DNA of 64,000 bases from Paraspadella gotoi (taxonomy: Eukaryota; Chaetognatha). Both the position numbers and the translations under genes were made by a program. The notes below the pieces were generated by a model, which saw nothing but the letters and a program-made list of their open reading frames with translations, ran no database searches and was not told the DNA's origin. The stretch lies in NCBI GenBank assembly GCA_051294375.1, contig JBJCIZ010000239.1:1506581-1570580 (forward strand), given 5' to 3'. Below, in pieces: positions 13,601 through 23,744 of this stretch; positions within the stretch are counted from its first letter, which is position 1, and each line of letters begins with the position of its first letter.

Positions 13601-16600
13601 GCAACGGAAACGCTCTTAGCGACGGCGGCGGCGACGGGATCGGGCAGCGGCGCCGCGTGATGGTGGAGGCGGGTCGTCGTCAGGTGGGTGGGGATGCGGA
13701 AGACGGACGAGACGTCGGGCTTTTCGTCTGGGATTAATTAAAACGATTATTATAATTAATTAATAATTCAGTTTTTTAAACAAATAAACTTTCTAAAAGG
13801 TAAAAACAAAAGAAAACGAAAAGGTTATTGAAACGTTAAAAGTTAATTAAACGTTTACACGTTCAAAGTTTAAAAGTTATAAAATAGTTAAAATTGCTTG
13901 AATTGTTTTTTTTATTTTTTTTTACAGCGTAAAAGACTTGTTGGAATTTTTAATCAAAGTCGTTAAAAAAAAAACGCACTTGAGAATGGCCCTTTTGACA
14001 CAGAGTTAAGGCGCCTACCACATAAACTCGGATCCTCGATCAAATTATCAAACTATTGCAACCAACTGAAACACGAATCGTTTTAAAGCTACCTCACACA
14101 ATCCCGAACCGCAACAAATAATATACAACGCGATAACGACCCTACCGCTACAAGTAAATTAAATTAAACTAACTGCCAAACCTTTAACAACGACGAGATC
14201 GGCGAACGGCTTCTCATCTTTTACTTCCGTTTTTACGACGCTCGACTTGACGCGCCCAGAGTCTTCGCTCAAGCGCGTCAAGAGGCGCTCCGCCTCGGAG
14301 GGGGCGCGACGACGAGGACGGCGACGACGGCGGCAGGAGACGGAGTAACACGGAAGGGAACGAGAAGTTTTGGATCTATGAAAAATTAATAATAATTGAA
14401 AATAATAACGATTAATATAATTAAAGAAATTCGTAAAAAAAATACTCGCCTACAAAGCGACGAGTAACAAGCAATGTCGTCTTCTTCGTTCTCCTCAACG
14501 GCTTCGGTCTTGACGACCTCATCCCGCAAGGGCTCGTCGGCGTCACCGGCGCCGTCCGTCGCGGCGCCGCCGTCCGCCGCGGCGCCGCCGTCCGCCGCGG
14601 CGCCGCCGTCGCCCGACTCGCTCGAATCGCCGCTCGTCTCGCCCGCCTCGATCTCATCGGTCTTGTCCGCCTCTGCGTCGAGCAGCGCCACCCCGATCGA
14701 CGTCGCCGCGCAATCGCAGAACTCGACGGTGACGCGCTGCTTCGGCGACGCTTCCGGCGGCCAGAGCAGCGCCACCCGCGCGTCCACGTTGGCCAGCTGC
14801 TGCGCCTCGGTCGCCTGGAGGCGCTCGCGACGGAAGAGGAGGTCGTCCAAGGCGGCGCGGTGGGCGACGCGAGGGAAGAGACCGGCGCCGTTTTTTAATA
14901 GTTCGGCGCTGACGTTGATGACGGGCTGAAAAGACGATGGGGCAAAAAGAGAGAGTAAATATTGGCGAAATGATAGGATAGATAGATTTATTTCACCTGA
15001 TCGTCGGTCGGCTTCGGCGTCTCCGCCTTCATCTTTTCCCTTTGTTTCGACAGCGAAGAAACCGAGGACGCCGCGACTCGAGCGCTCCTCGTTCCCGAGC
15101 ACCAGAACCAACCCCCGCCCCCGGAGATCCTGTGCTCCTCCCCCCGCTGTTTCCAGACGTTGTGTTTGAGGCCGAGACTGTATTTGACCCACTTGGTTCG
15201 GTCCACCTCCGCTTCTCTTCCTTCTTCTTCCTTCTTTTCTTTCTTGTCCGTTTTTTTCTTCTCGTCTCGTTCGGCCTGAGTCACTCGTTTCAAAGGAGGA
15301 GGATGACCTAGGAGAATGGGGGTGACATACACATGTGATCAAAAAAGGTTTAAACTTTAAACCCCCTACTATCTCGCTTGTCTATCGTCCTATTAATTAA
15401 AACTTGGGTTCGTTCGAAAGCCAAGACAAAGATCTTTCATTCGAGCCCATGGCGAGGTTTCTAGGCTAAATATCATAACTATTAAAGCATCCATCCACTA
15501 TGTATATATAATTATATATACTTTATATATATAGTATTCTGTAAGTTGGTTCTTTCCAAGCATCAGTCTTCGATCCCCCATCGTCTCTCACCAAGGGACA
15601 TGTGCCAGACTTCGTTGAAGAGCACCGGCTTGACGACCGACTCGAGAATTCCTAAGGCCAAAGCGAATTCCCTGTAACCGGTAGAGATCATAACGGCCCT
15701 TCGCCAGTTGGCGCGTTGGATCGGCCACACCGGGTGCATGAAGAACTGGGAAGGAAAATGAAAACAAAAACTTGGGAGACGGGGAAAGCTTGGAGATGGG
15801 AAAACTTTGAGGGTTAACTGGGCTTTACCTGAGGTATGTTATTCTCCAGTGCGGAGAGGGTGTGTCGCAGGGAATGGATTATGTTGTCTTTGAAGCCAAT
15901 AATAGATCCCGTCCACTAAAATTGAACCAAAAATCCATCGCTGGACGTTAGTTACATTCTCCAGTATTGGGAAATCAAAAGTTTAAACTCCACGGGCAAA
16001 AACCTTAAATTCCGAAAGCGGCGTCAGAGAAAACTTGTGCGACATGTGACGCTTCTTGTCTCTATCTTCTTGATGCTGCGTTTTATTGAGCGCCAACGCG
16101 TTGACCGAAAATTGGTTGACCCAACTCTTGTACGAGTTCTCCATCCCGAGTTTGAAGAGATTGTCCTGGAAAAGTTGAAGAGGGGAAGACTTTTGTACAT
16201 GGATTCTCACGTGAAAAACGTTTATTACGAAATCTCACCTCGTTCACGACGGAAGATAAAGTAGAGGATTTAACGACGTTGCGAAAAGATCCTGGGAAAA
16301 AGAAAATTGATATTTTTCAAGTCTCTCTCGACTGCATTAAACAAATCGAAACTAAACATCCAATATTCGTGTCGTAAATGTGCGCGATGTCACACAAATC
16401 ACAGTAAATGTGCGCGATGTCACACAAAACACAGTAAATGTGCGCGACGTCACACAAAACACAGTACGTATTACGAATCGTCACGTGACCAATAGTCACC
16501 GTAAGTCTTCGTCCCCGTCGCTTCCGCCTTAGAACCGGCGTCGGCGGCGACGTCGGCCTTTTGTCCGCCGACGACGGCGGCGGCGATTTCGTCGACGGGG

Positions 16601-19600
16601 ATGCGACTCGAGGTGGTCGACGTCCGAAGACCTCCTCCGGCCGTCGACGTCGACATCGTCGTCCGCTGATCCTTGTTGGTGGAGAGAGCCAGGGTGAGTT
16701 TGGTTCCGTCTTTGTTGACGAGGACGACGGTTTTCGTTGTGGTTGACGTCGCTGCGGGGGGTTGGTTATCTGCTGAGGAGGGTCATTGGTTATTTCAAGG
16801 TCATTTAGATGGTATAAATTGTAAGATGAGATTCTTTTACCTTGGCCTTGGGCGACGTCGCCAATGACGTCGTTTTGGGTTTCCATATCGACTGTTCCGT
16901 CCTTGAAAAGGCAACAGAGCAGATTAAAAGAAAAAAGAGGAGAAAGGAAAGGAAAGGAAAGGAAAGGAAAGGAAAGGAAAGGAAAGATATAATAAGTTCT
17001 TCCCCGCCCCTCAACGAACCTCGACGACGTTGGCCTGACTCTGCATTGATTCCTCCAAGGCGGAGTCATCTCCGCTTCTTCCAACATCTCGACTCGAAGT
17101 CTTTTCCTTATCCAACTCCAGCCTCTTCATCTCTTCCTCTTTGGCTCGACGCTCAGCTCGCTCGCGTTGGAGTTTTAAGAGCCTCTCTGGAGAGACGAAT
17201 AAAAGAAAGAAAATAAGGATTAAAACAATGATTACAACTGACACAAGGCGGAGTACAACATAATATTCCCCGATCTAATGCTTCCGAGGGAGTGGTCCTT
17301 TTATACCATCGAAACATTCTTTGTCATATTGTACCACTTCATTGATAGGGAAGCCAGGTACTCTGGGAGTGAATAAACTAAACCGAGACTGAGAGAGTGT
17401 CTTGATTGAGCGCTCGCAAGGTCCTGCTATGTTACTATCTTGTGAGATGAATGGAGTTCTTAACCCATTATAGCCTGTCCAAAGTCACGGGCAAGATAAC
17501 TAATTTAATAATTTTAAATCGGTTTTACCAATTTTACAACGATCCTATTTGACATTATTTTTCAGCGTTTCTTCACAGCCTCATCCCTCACCGTTGTGAT
17601 ACTCCAAATAAGAGATCTTAGCTCCCTTGTGATCCTTGGAAAGAGATTCGGTGATGCTCATTTGTTTTTCGATGACTTCGCGACTCTCCTCCAGCGCCTC
17701 CACGAGCTCCGCCTCCCAAGATTTACGGTCCAACGCGTCCATGAGCTCGTCGAACTGAGGCTTCGACGAGTAGTACCAAACTTCGTCCGCGGAGCTGTGG
17801 CTGGATGGAGAAGGAAATGAATAAAATTCATATGTAAACTTTGTAATGGTTAATCGTAAAATACGTAGCAGTTCAAATTCCTTAGAATTGCATATTTACA
17901 TTTAGCCAGAGTAGGCCGATAAAATTTTCCTTAGGAACTCATGTTAAAACATTTTTGAAACCTAGTCCAGCTACAACTTAAACATGAGCTTAGTGCCAAA
18001 AAATTTTAAATCAAGAATCCATTGCATGATCAATAATGTACGAGTAAATATACAACAGAGGCTGGAATATTAAAAATAACAAAATTTTTATTTATAAAGC
18101 ATTATGTTCCGAGCCATAAATATTTACATCTCCATAAGCCATAAAAACGTAAAAGTTCCGGCGATAAGCTTTGTTACTGCAACATGCAAATGAGATTAAA
18201 AATTTTAGCCGTCCAAATGGGATTTGTTTCTCTTTTCTTGTCCAATTTACTTCGCAATCTTACGTTAGCTCTAACCTATTATTAAAATACTAACAAGGTG
18301 CAAAAAATATTCAACACATCCTACTTACACGACGATCCTTCTCGCCACGAAATAGTACTTCCGGTTGTGGCGATCGATTCCAAGCGCCTCCTGGCGACAG
18401 AGGAATCCGCCGCGCTCTGCCTCGCTCACGCAGTCGGTGACGCCCGTGGTGAGATGAGACTCACAGACGGAGCAGATCCAGTCTTCGGTAGGAATATCGT
18501 CGAGCGGCGGGGTTACGCAAGCTGGAGAAATTGCGATTGTGAAAATTTATATTAAATGTTTAATAAAAATTCCTTTATTAAGCTGCCCAATAATAACCTT
18601 ACCGAGATGAAAGGTAGCGCTGCAAGTCTCGCAGCAGAGAAGGTCGCCAACGCGGTGGCAGACGCGGCAGTGATCGTCGTAGCGAATTGCGCCCTCTGAA
18701 AAAGACACGAGTATGTTGGAGGCGGATTCATTTCCAATTCGTTTTAAAAAAACAGGGACAAAGATGGCGCTGAAGGTCGTGAAAAGTGGAATTGCGTTTA
18801 CCGTTGGTGATGTCTTCACGAATCACGTTGGTGGTGAGCAGGGCGTCGGTGAGAAGATTCAGAACTTTGAGTCGATTGTGAAAAGAAGTGAAGGGATACT
18901 CGTCCTTCATCACCGCCTCCACGCCGGACGCGTACTCCGTGTCGCTTTGGAATAACTAAAATTCACGGCAATTTTTAAAATCAAAATACGTTAAATAATA
19001 ATACACATTATTAATTTAATCGTGGATCCTCGCCTGTTTCAAAACTTGGGGCCAGGTCAAGTGATCCATGAAAAAGATGATGGTGTTCAATCCGTCCTTG
19101 ATGTCCTGAGGACCGAAGTGGGTGTTGCTTCTTTCTTCCTCGCGAATAAGAGATCTTAGAAGTGCCATGTGAATCTGAAAGTGGTTTTGTGAATTGGGGC
19201 CATTTGTGATCTTACTGTATGAAACTAAAAAGAAAATTAGGGAATTTCACGACATTTTTTAACTCTTATTGTCTTTATTACCGAAATTTAAATTTTTTTT
19301 TAATAAGGTACATTTTAAAAATCTCATTCATTTTATCTCATTGGTTTAAAACTATGTTCCAAAAGTTAAAGACTAACCATATTAATCCTAAAAAGAGCAA
19401 AAACGTTTTCACATTTCGACTCAACAGAGGTCCCCCTCTGCTCTCCAAAATCATTCCAAAACAAAAAGACAAGAACTAAGTGGGGAAGAGCTTACCCCTG
19501 CATTCTCTCTATCGAACGCAAATGTATACCAAATTGAAGGCTCTTCTGTTTGGCTCTTCCGTTTTATCAGAGCAGGGGGAGAATGGATCCTCATCCTCTT

Positions 19601-22600
19601 CCTTTCGTGCTCTTCTTCCTCATGCTAGCGTTGCAACCGCCGCTGTGCCCAAAAAATATATAAAGGCTCTGCCTCAACGCCCTAATACACCACACGCACC
19701 ATGAGCAATTTGAGCAAAAAGCAAGTTAAGATAAACCGGAAAAAATTCATAACCGCATGAATCGGGTTATAAAATCTGAGAAAAAGGCGTCACCGAACTG
19801 AGTAACAAGACCACACCCTTCTTGCCAACCAAAGGAAAGCGAGACTCGCGCTATCGCTTTCTCGGAAGAGGAAAGAAAACCGGAAAAAAAATCGATCGAG
19901 CAAATATCGCCCAAAAATGCAAGCGCCAGGAGAAGTAATCAAGTTGGAAGTTAAAGACGACGTGGCTCCATCAGCGCCGCCGATGGAAGGTGGAATTTCC
20001 CCCGCGCCTTTGCCCGGTCATCCGGGCGGACCGACGCCGGTTGGTTGGGCGCCTCTGCCCGCGCAAAACCAAATGCCGCCGAACAGTCCGCCAGGTAAAA
20101 ATCATTTATGGCGATTTTTCTTTTTTTTGGTTTTTATTTAAATCACATGAAGATGATATCTATTACACACTAAGGCCTGGAATACCTTGTTCTCGTCGAT
20201 CAACTCTTGGTCCACCAAAAGATGGAAGCCTTTGAAATCATGTCCGGCTGGGAGACAGAGAACAAGTACGAAGTCAAGAATTCCATGGGCCAAAAAATCT
20301 ACTCCGTGGAAGAAGACTCCGGCTGCTGCGGGAGATGTTGCTGCGGCAACGCCCGAGCCTGGGACATCAACATCCTGGACAACTTTCAAAAAACCGTCAT
20401 GCGGTTATCGCGGGGCCTCCGCTGCTCCCACTGCTGCTTCCCCTGCTGTCTGCAGAAGGTGGAAGTAGAGGCCCCAGTGGGGACGCGCATCGGTTACGTG
20501 ACCCAGGACTGGTCCCTTTGTCGCAGTTACTTCACGATCCACGACGCGGATCACAAGCCAGTGTTGAAAATCAAGGGCCCTTGCTACATGCGGTGCAAGT
20601 GTTTCGGGGACATTCCCTTCGACGTGATGACCCTCGATGGGCAGAAAGTTGGCAAAGTGACCAAGCAATGGTCGGGCGCCGTGCAAGAAGTCATTTCTGA
20701 CGCCGACAATTTCGGAATCACTTTCCCGATGGACTTGGACGTGAAAGTGAAAGGTTGCTTGCTCGCCGCTTGTCTCCTCATCGATTTCATGTTCTTCGAG
20801 GAGAGTCAATCGGAGATCAAAAAGAAAAAGAAGAAAATGGCGAAGGCGGCCAATCTCGCCGCATGATCGCGTGATCACGTTTGCGCGTGGGAGCAAAAAT
20901 CTTTTTTCTATTGTGCAACAATGTTAGGGATTTATTTTTAATTTATACTGAGGTTGGCTTATTAATCAAGAAAAAAAATTAAGATTTGACACTGCCAACA
21001 TTTTATTTCTTGGATTTTTTTTTCCTACTCTCATATATTTTTGGACTTTTTTTTTTAATACTCCTCTAAGTATTTTTTAAGCGGACTGTCTGTATATGAC
21101 CTGCAAATTAAAATTTTTACCTTGCGTGCCTGTAGCTATTTCCATAAATATTTTTGGCAAAGTTTAAATCCATGACAGCCCGACCTTTTCAGCTTCATTT
21201 ATACTAAGCCATTCGGAAATTATACGTCTTCATAAAACACTTGGCCTATTTGAGATTAGACCGCTTTAAACGCTTAAAAACTTGTTGCTGTAGTCGTTTA
21301 AGATCTCGCCGCTACTATAGTCGCTTTAGTCTGAAACTTTCCCTTTCTCTTATTCGCAATTGTACGGGATATGATCTAATTGTTCTTTCTCCCTTAGGGG
21401 AAGCAGCAATTGATCAGCATTCCGAAAACAATTTAGCCACCTTCAGTAATACTATTTTTTTGTTCCAACGCTTCGTCTTGTAATGAAACCTTCCAACTTT
21501 TTGATCATGTTAAAACCAGCGGAAATTTATCGCTGCGTTTACGATCGTTTGCTTTTGTCAAATACAAACCCATCTTTGTCTTATTTCTGTCTTTTATTAT
21601 CAGTAAATAAAATAACACTTTGATTTTTGAGTTTAGCCAGGCTGTTCGATGCAACATCACGCACCCGATATTCTAGTCTAACCAAGCAACAAACTGGTCT
21701 TCATTTATTTCGCGATGCTGCAGTTAGAATCCGAAAAACAGACCTTACCCTCCCTTTCCCCCAAAAGACTAACCTCGGCCAGCAAGAGACTCTGGTCTTT
21801 GCTGATCATCGCCATGCAGAATTCTTCGAATCGAAAGGGCGAGAGACGAATGAGATTCCGGAAGTGACGAAGGATCTCGTAGACTCCTAAAGCCGTCATC
21901 ACGGAATCTGAAATATGGGAGAGGGGAAATACAGATGCAACATTTGAGATTTTGCTATCATGTCGTTTACTTGCAGTAATAAAATATGATAGAGTCTTGA
22001 TTGTAAGCTTGCAGAGACATGCTATATCATTATCTTGTGATGGAGTGAAGGAGGCCTTAAACAACCATCGCCTGTCCAAAGTCGGGGGGCAAGATAGCTT
22101 ATTTATTAAATGAATGTATAAATTGATATTGGATAAAGGTTCAGTATTGAAGATGATGTAAAGTTTATTCTTTACAGATTTTGAAAACAAAAAACCGAAA
22201 ATGCCAAGCGACCAACTGCAACGACCATTCTCACCGTGGGGAATGACGAGATCGTTGGATGACGGCGGCAGCGCGAGATCCGGAGGCGGCGTCGCCTCCA
22301 ATTCGAAGCCGGCGTCGTGAAGTTTGAGGCCGGACTTGACGGGCGCGGAAGAGGAGAAGCTGAATAGTCGAGAGAGGAAGGAAGATTAAAGACAGAAATG
22401 AAGAATTTAGTATGAAATAAATGTGAGAGAGTCTTGAAAGCTTGCAGGGGACCTGCTATGTCATTATCTTGTAAGAGTGATGGAGGGCCTTAAACCACCA
22501 AAGTCTGTCCAAAAATCAGGGGCAAGATAGCTTATTTATTAAACGAATGGATAATTTTTATATTACATGACATGCCACGCCTTGCCCAACCTCCCACCCC

Positions 22601-23744
22601 TTTTAAATCCCCACGACTCACTTGGTGCTGGCTTCGGAGAGGTTGGAAGCGGATTCTTCGTCTCCCGAGTCGGAAACTTCCTCGACGTCGTCGCCGGAGC
22701 TTCGACTCCACGCGTCGGCCTGAAGAGGAAGGATTTGAAAAAAAAAAAAAAAACAATCAAGAACGTTGACTCAATCAATCAATCAATCATTTCCCTAAAA
22801 TAATCACAAACAATAGTAAAAACTTTTTTCCTGATTTAAAAATTTACTTAATAAACTAAAATGAGCAACAAATTCGAAAAAATAATCAAATTTTCAAAAA
22901 AGAACCAAACAATCACAGAATCAATCAATGGTTAATTTTAAAACAAAATTCATAAAGTAAAAGTAAATTTTTTTTTATAAATTTACAACATTGACCTCAT
23001 CGGAGGGCGCCGGTGGGGTGGAGCCGTCGCCGTGTCCATCGTCCCAGTCCGAGTTTAAAGAGAGAAATGAAGCGGGAGCGGCGCCGCCCCGTCCGCGGCG
23101 CCGACCAGAACCGCGCGCCGACCTGAAAAAAAAAAAAAATCAAGGGATTGTGTTTCCAAAAGAATGGCTCGCTAGCTTTAAACATTTTTATGTCCAAATT
23201 TCAATTTTCTTCATCCAAAATCGTACGTTTCGCAAGTTTCGCTATAACGATTTTCAACTACGAAGCACAATTTGACAATTGACACTGGATGAATACATCG
23301 TGATCATTTGAAAGCTGCTAATATAAAAAAAAAAGTCACCATACGAAACCGGGTCGTTTTAACGGCAAGGAATAATCCTCTGCGGCTCTCTTTAATTTCA
23401 TAATATTATTAATAATGTTAATAATTAATTATTTTGAGTTGTATTATCTTCAGAAACTCACCCTCTGCGGCTCTCCTTGGACGGAGTGCTGGAGCGCGAA
23501 CTAAAAAAAAAAAGAATAATAAATATTAATAAAAAAAAACAAGCCTATTAGAAATAACTTATAGAAAAGCCTGGTTTCGGACTCGCCTATTCCTCGAGAA
23601 GAGGTGCGTGACTTTGGGTTTCTTCAAAAAGTTGGAGAGAGAGGGAATGACGGGCACCGGCGTCTTTGGTGGACGGCCCCGCTTCCGCCCGGTCGGGGTG
23701 GACATGTCGGGGCCTGATCGAGAGAGAAGGAGAGAGAGATCCAC
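1170..23744 (-). CDS. BPTF: BPTF/NURF301, large subunit of the NURF chromatin remodeller (whole gene)
   Basis: Largest gene of the window, about 46 exons. BPTF/NURF301 is the nuclear scaffold of the ISWI-containing NURF complex and reads histone marks. Domain order seen: an AT-hook start (GRKRGRPPK, exon 23587-23744), DDT domain (exons at 22235-22360, 21773-21907, 19034-19174, 18805-18955), PHD finger 1 (18603-18696 and 18327-18523), the conserved middle blocks (RRHLSHKFSLT-type, SLALGILES-type, WKQRGEEHRISGGGGW, VLKRRDCGDDGLRSEYFVRR), a low-complexity region, two C-terminal PHD fingers and a bromodomain. Three PHD fingers is the layout of fly NURF301. Two starts are in frame, 23744 and 23705; the second gives MSTPTGRKRGRPPK. 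Four introns use GC donors. Two unrelated genes lie in its introns on the other strand. Gene identity is very safe; single exon edges in the middle are less so. Confidence 0.93.
1725..1995 (+). repeat. Interspersed repeat family R1, copy A
   Basis: Begins near AAGGGAGTGGTCTTTTCATA and ends near ACGAATGAATAATTTTTAT. The same sequence returns near 17275, with shorter copies near 21990 and 22425 and an inverted one near 5125. All lie in BPTF introns. No open reading frame of weight and no clear terminal inverted repeats; it could be a SINE-like or MITE-like element. Confidence 0.8.
2043..3060 (-). other. BPTF: BPTF C-terminal PHD fingers 2 and 3
   Basis: Exons 2758-3060, 2557-2676 and 2043-2144. 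PHD2 reads RLYCVCKTPYDDTKFYVGCDVCSDWFHG/SCIGV, PHD3 reads LFCFCRTPYDNSQ/FYIGCDRCEDWFHG and ends YVCPR/C, its last cysteine coming from the next exon (1446-1652). Zinc ligands are complete in both. PHD3 keeps the aromatic cage of the H3K4me3 reader (F, Y, Y and W at the usual spacing), so binding to trimethylated H3K4 is expected from the family. Two tandem C-terminal PHD fingers is the insect-type arrangement. Confidence 0.92.
2454..2500 (+). repeat. Short palindromic octamer element, copy 1
   Basis: CAATATGCAAATGAGATT followed by a 9-base loop and AATCTCATTT. The stem is 10 perfect base pairs (2462-2471 with 2481-2490). It contains ATGCAAAT, the POU octamer. A second copy with a compensatory change is at 29481-29520. 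Confidence 0.7.
5125..5350 (-). repeat. Interspersed repeat family R1, inverted copy B
   Basis: Reverse complement of the family: CTTCATTGATAGGGAAGCCC, then TGAATAAACTAG, GAAAGCTTGCGGGATCCTG and GCAAGAAAGCTTATTTATTGAATGAATA. More diverged than copy A. It sits in the BPTF intron just 5' on the plus strand of the giant Ser/Thr/Pro exon. Confidence 0.7.
5494..5655. repeat. 30-base coding tandem repeat
   Basis: About five units of GGGATGGAGGCAGAGATCGG plus CTTACATACG, in the BPTF giant exon; on the minus strand each unit encodes VCKPISASIP. Unit length is a multiple of three, so the frame is kept. Units differ at only a few bases. Confidence 0.9.
6127..6295. repeat. 42-base coding tandem repeat
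   Basis: Four nearly identical units of AGAAGTGGTGATAGTAGGGG plus CGAGATTAGTGAGAGGATTA, read on the minus strand as NPLTNLAPTITTSL. The unit is 42 bases, so copy number changes would keep the BPTF frame. Confidence 0.9.
7772..10315 (+). CDS. SMYD-family SET and MYND domain lysine methyltransferase, nested in a BPTF intron
   Basis: Eight exons join in frame to 480 residues: 7772-7808, 7911-8200, 8319-8641, 8901-9047, 9194-9335, 9408-9557, 9837-9947, 10073-10315. The start MSKLEIFVSEDK/GRGLRAK is the typical SMYD opening of the split SET domain. Then a MYND zinc finger (CCHRCL...CSKCKFALYCDAACQKAAWPDHKMEC), the SET core NHSCLPNAGV (created across the 8641/8901 junction), the GEEILISYVD motif and post-SET cysteines RYGFRCNCNAC; the rest is the helical C-terminal domain. 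SMYD enzymes use S-adenosylmethionine to methylate lysines of histones or cytosolic proteins. The layout is closest to SMYD3, but I do not assign a subtype. The gene runs against BPTF in the intron between 7300 and 10562. AATAAA at 10354 is its likely poly(A) signal. Confidence 0.9.
10354..10359 (+). promoter_or_regulatory. Likely poly(A) signal of the SMYD gene
   Basis: AATAAA 39 bases after the SMYD stop codon, with a T-rich stretch before it. Confidence 0.5.
16370..16468. repeat. 30-base tandem repeat with CRE-like core in a BPTF intron
   Basis: Three and a part units of GTAAATGTGCGCGATGTCAC plus ACAAAACACA. The third unit has GCGACGTCAC, half of a cAMP response element, where the others have GCGATGTCAC. 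It fills the intron between the exons ending 16503 and starting 16291. Confidence 0.8.
16936..16985 (+). repeat. (GGAAA)n microsatellite
   Basis: About nine to ten GGAAA pentamers in a row inside a BPTF intron; on the transcribed minus strand this is a TTTCC tract upstream of the exon that ends at 16903. Confidence 0.9.
17275..17530 (+). repeat. Interspersed repeat family R1, copy C
   Basis: Starts GAGGGAGTGGTCCTTTTATA, continues through CATTGATAGGGAAGCCAGGT and ends in GCAAGATAACTAATTTAATA. Full-length like copy A. In the BPTF intron before the exon ending at 17591. Confidence 0.8.
17803..18326. other. BPTF intron without gene
   Basis: A/T-rich intron. At 18183 it carries ACATGCAAATGAGATT, the head of the palindromic octamer element, without the second stem half. 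Nothing else seen. Confidence 0.6.
19175..19656. other. BPTF intron 5' of the nested scramblase gene
   Basis: A/T-rich to about 19480, then more balanced sequence leading to a TATA box. Open frames here look random. Confidence 0.5.
19657..19666 (+). promoter_or_regulatory. TATA box of the nested scramblase gene
   Basis: TATATAAAGG about 35 bases before the cluster of possible start sites at about 19690, and 250 bases before the scramblase ATG. It is a good match to the TATA consensus in the correct strand. Confidence 0.5.
19701..19760 (+). CDS. Possible upstream ORF of the scramblase mRNA (19 codons)
   Basis: ATG in a fair context (CACCATGA), 35 bases downstream of the predicted TATA box, opens MSNLSKKQVKINRKKFITA and stops at TGA. 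If the 5' leader is unspliced this short basic peptide would be met by ribosomes before the scramblase start at 19917. Translation is not shown by the sequence. Confidence 0.25.
   Translation: MSNLSKKQVKINRKKFITA
19917..20866 (+). CDS. Phospholipid scramblase, nested in a BPTF intron
   Basis: Two exons, 19917-20094 and 20175-20866, join as PP/GLEYLVLVDQ and give 289 residues. Order: proline-rich N-terminal tail (APSAPPMEGG...PLPGHPGG), the LEYL..VDQLLVHQKME opening of the scramblase barrel, a cysteine cluster CCGRCCCGNARAW that is palmitoylated in relatives, a second CCFPCCLQKVEVEAP, the GPCYMRCKCFGDIPFDV core, the DADNFGITFPMDLDVK segment (calcium-binding in vertebrate PLSCR1) and the C-terminal membrane helix CLLAACLLIDFMFFEE, followed by a basic KKKKKKMAKAA tail. 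The family moves phospholipids between membrane leaflets in a calcium-dependent way. It runs opposite to BPTF in the intron between 19174 and 21773. Confidence 0.95.
20867..21772. other. BPTF intron 3' of the nested scramblase gene
   Basis: A/T-rich, no coding signal that I trust. Holds the scramblase 3' end. Confidence 0.5.
21990..22130 (+). repeat. Interspersed repeat family R1, truncated copy D
   Basis: Starts in GAGTCTTGATTGTAAGCTTG, the middle of the full element, and runs to GCAAGATAGCTTATTTATTA. The left third is missing. Confidence 0.75.
22425..22560 (+). repeat. Interspersed repeat family R1, truncated copy E
   Basis: Starts at GAGAGAGTCTTGAAAGCTTG and ends at ACGAATGGATAATTTTTAT. 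The left edge is close to that of copy D, only about 440 bases away. Confidence 0.75.

Larger units (their letters stand above)
18327..23744 (-). other. BPTF: BPTF N-terminal block: AT-hook, DDT domain, PHD finger 1
   Basis: Exons approximately 23587-23744, 23462-23500, 22995-23122, 22622-22721, 22235-22360, 21773-21907, 19034-19174, 18805-18955, 18603-18696, 18327-18523. The DDT part reads EILRHFRNLIRLSPFRFEEF, IHMALLRSLIREEE and DHLTWPQVLKQ, close to the animal BPTF pattern; DDT domains bind the remodeller ATPase and linker DNA. PHD1 shows DDHCRVCHRVGDLLCCETC then CVTPPLDDIPTEDWICSVC, a complete C4HC3 set split by an intron after FHL. An acidic, serine-rich stretch (EEVSDSGDEESASNLSE) lies between the AT-hook and DDT as in other animals. 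Confidence 0.88.

Noticed and set aside
20405-20896. 163-codon minus-strand open frame over the scramblase
   Set aside because: Shadow of the scramblase exon, whose plus-strand product is unmistakable.
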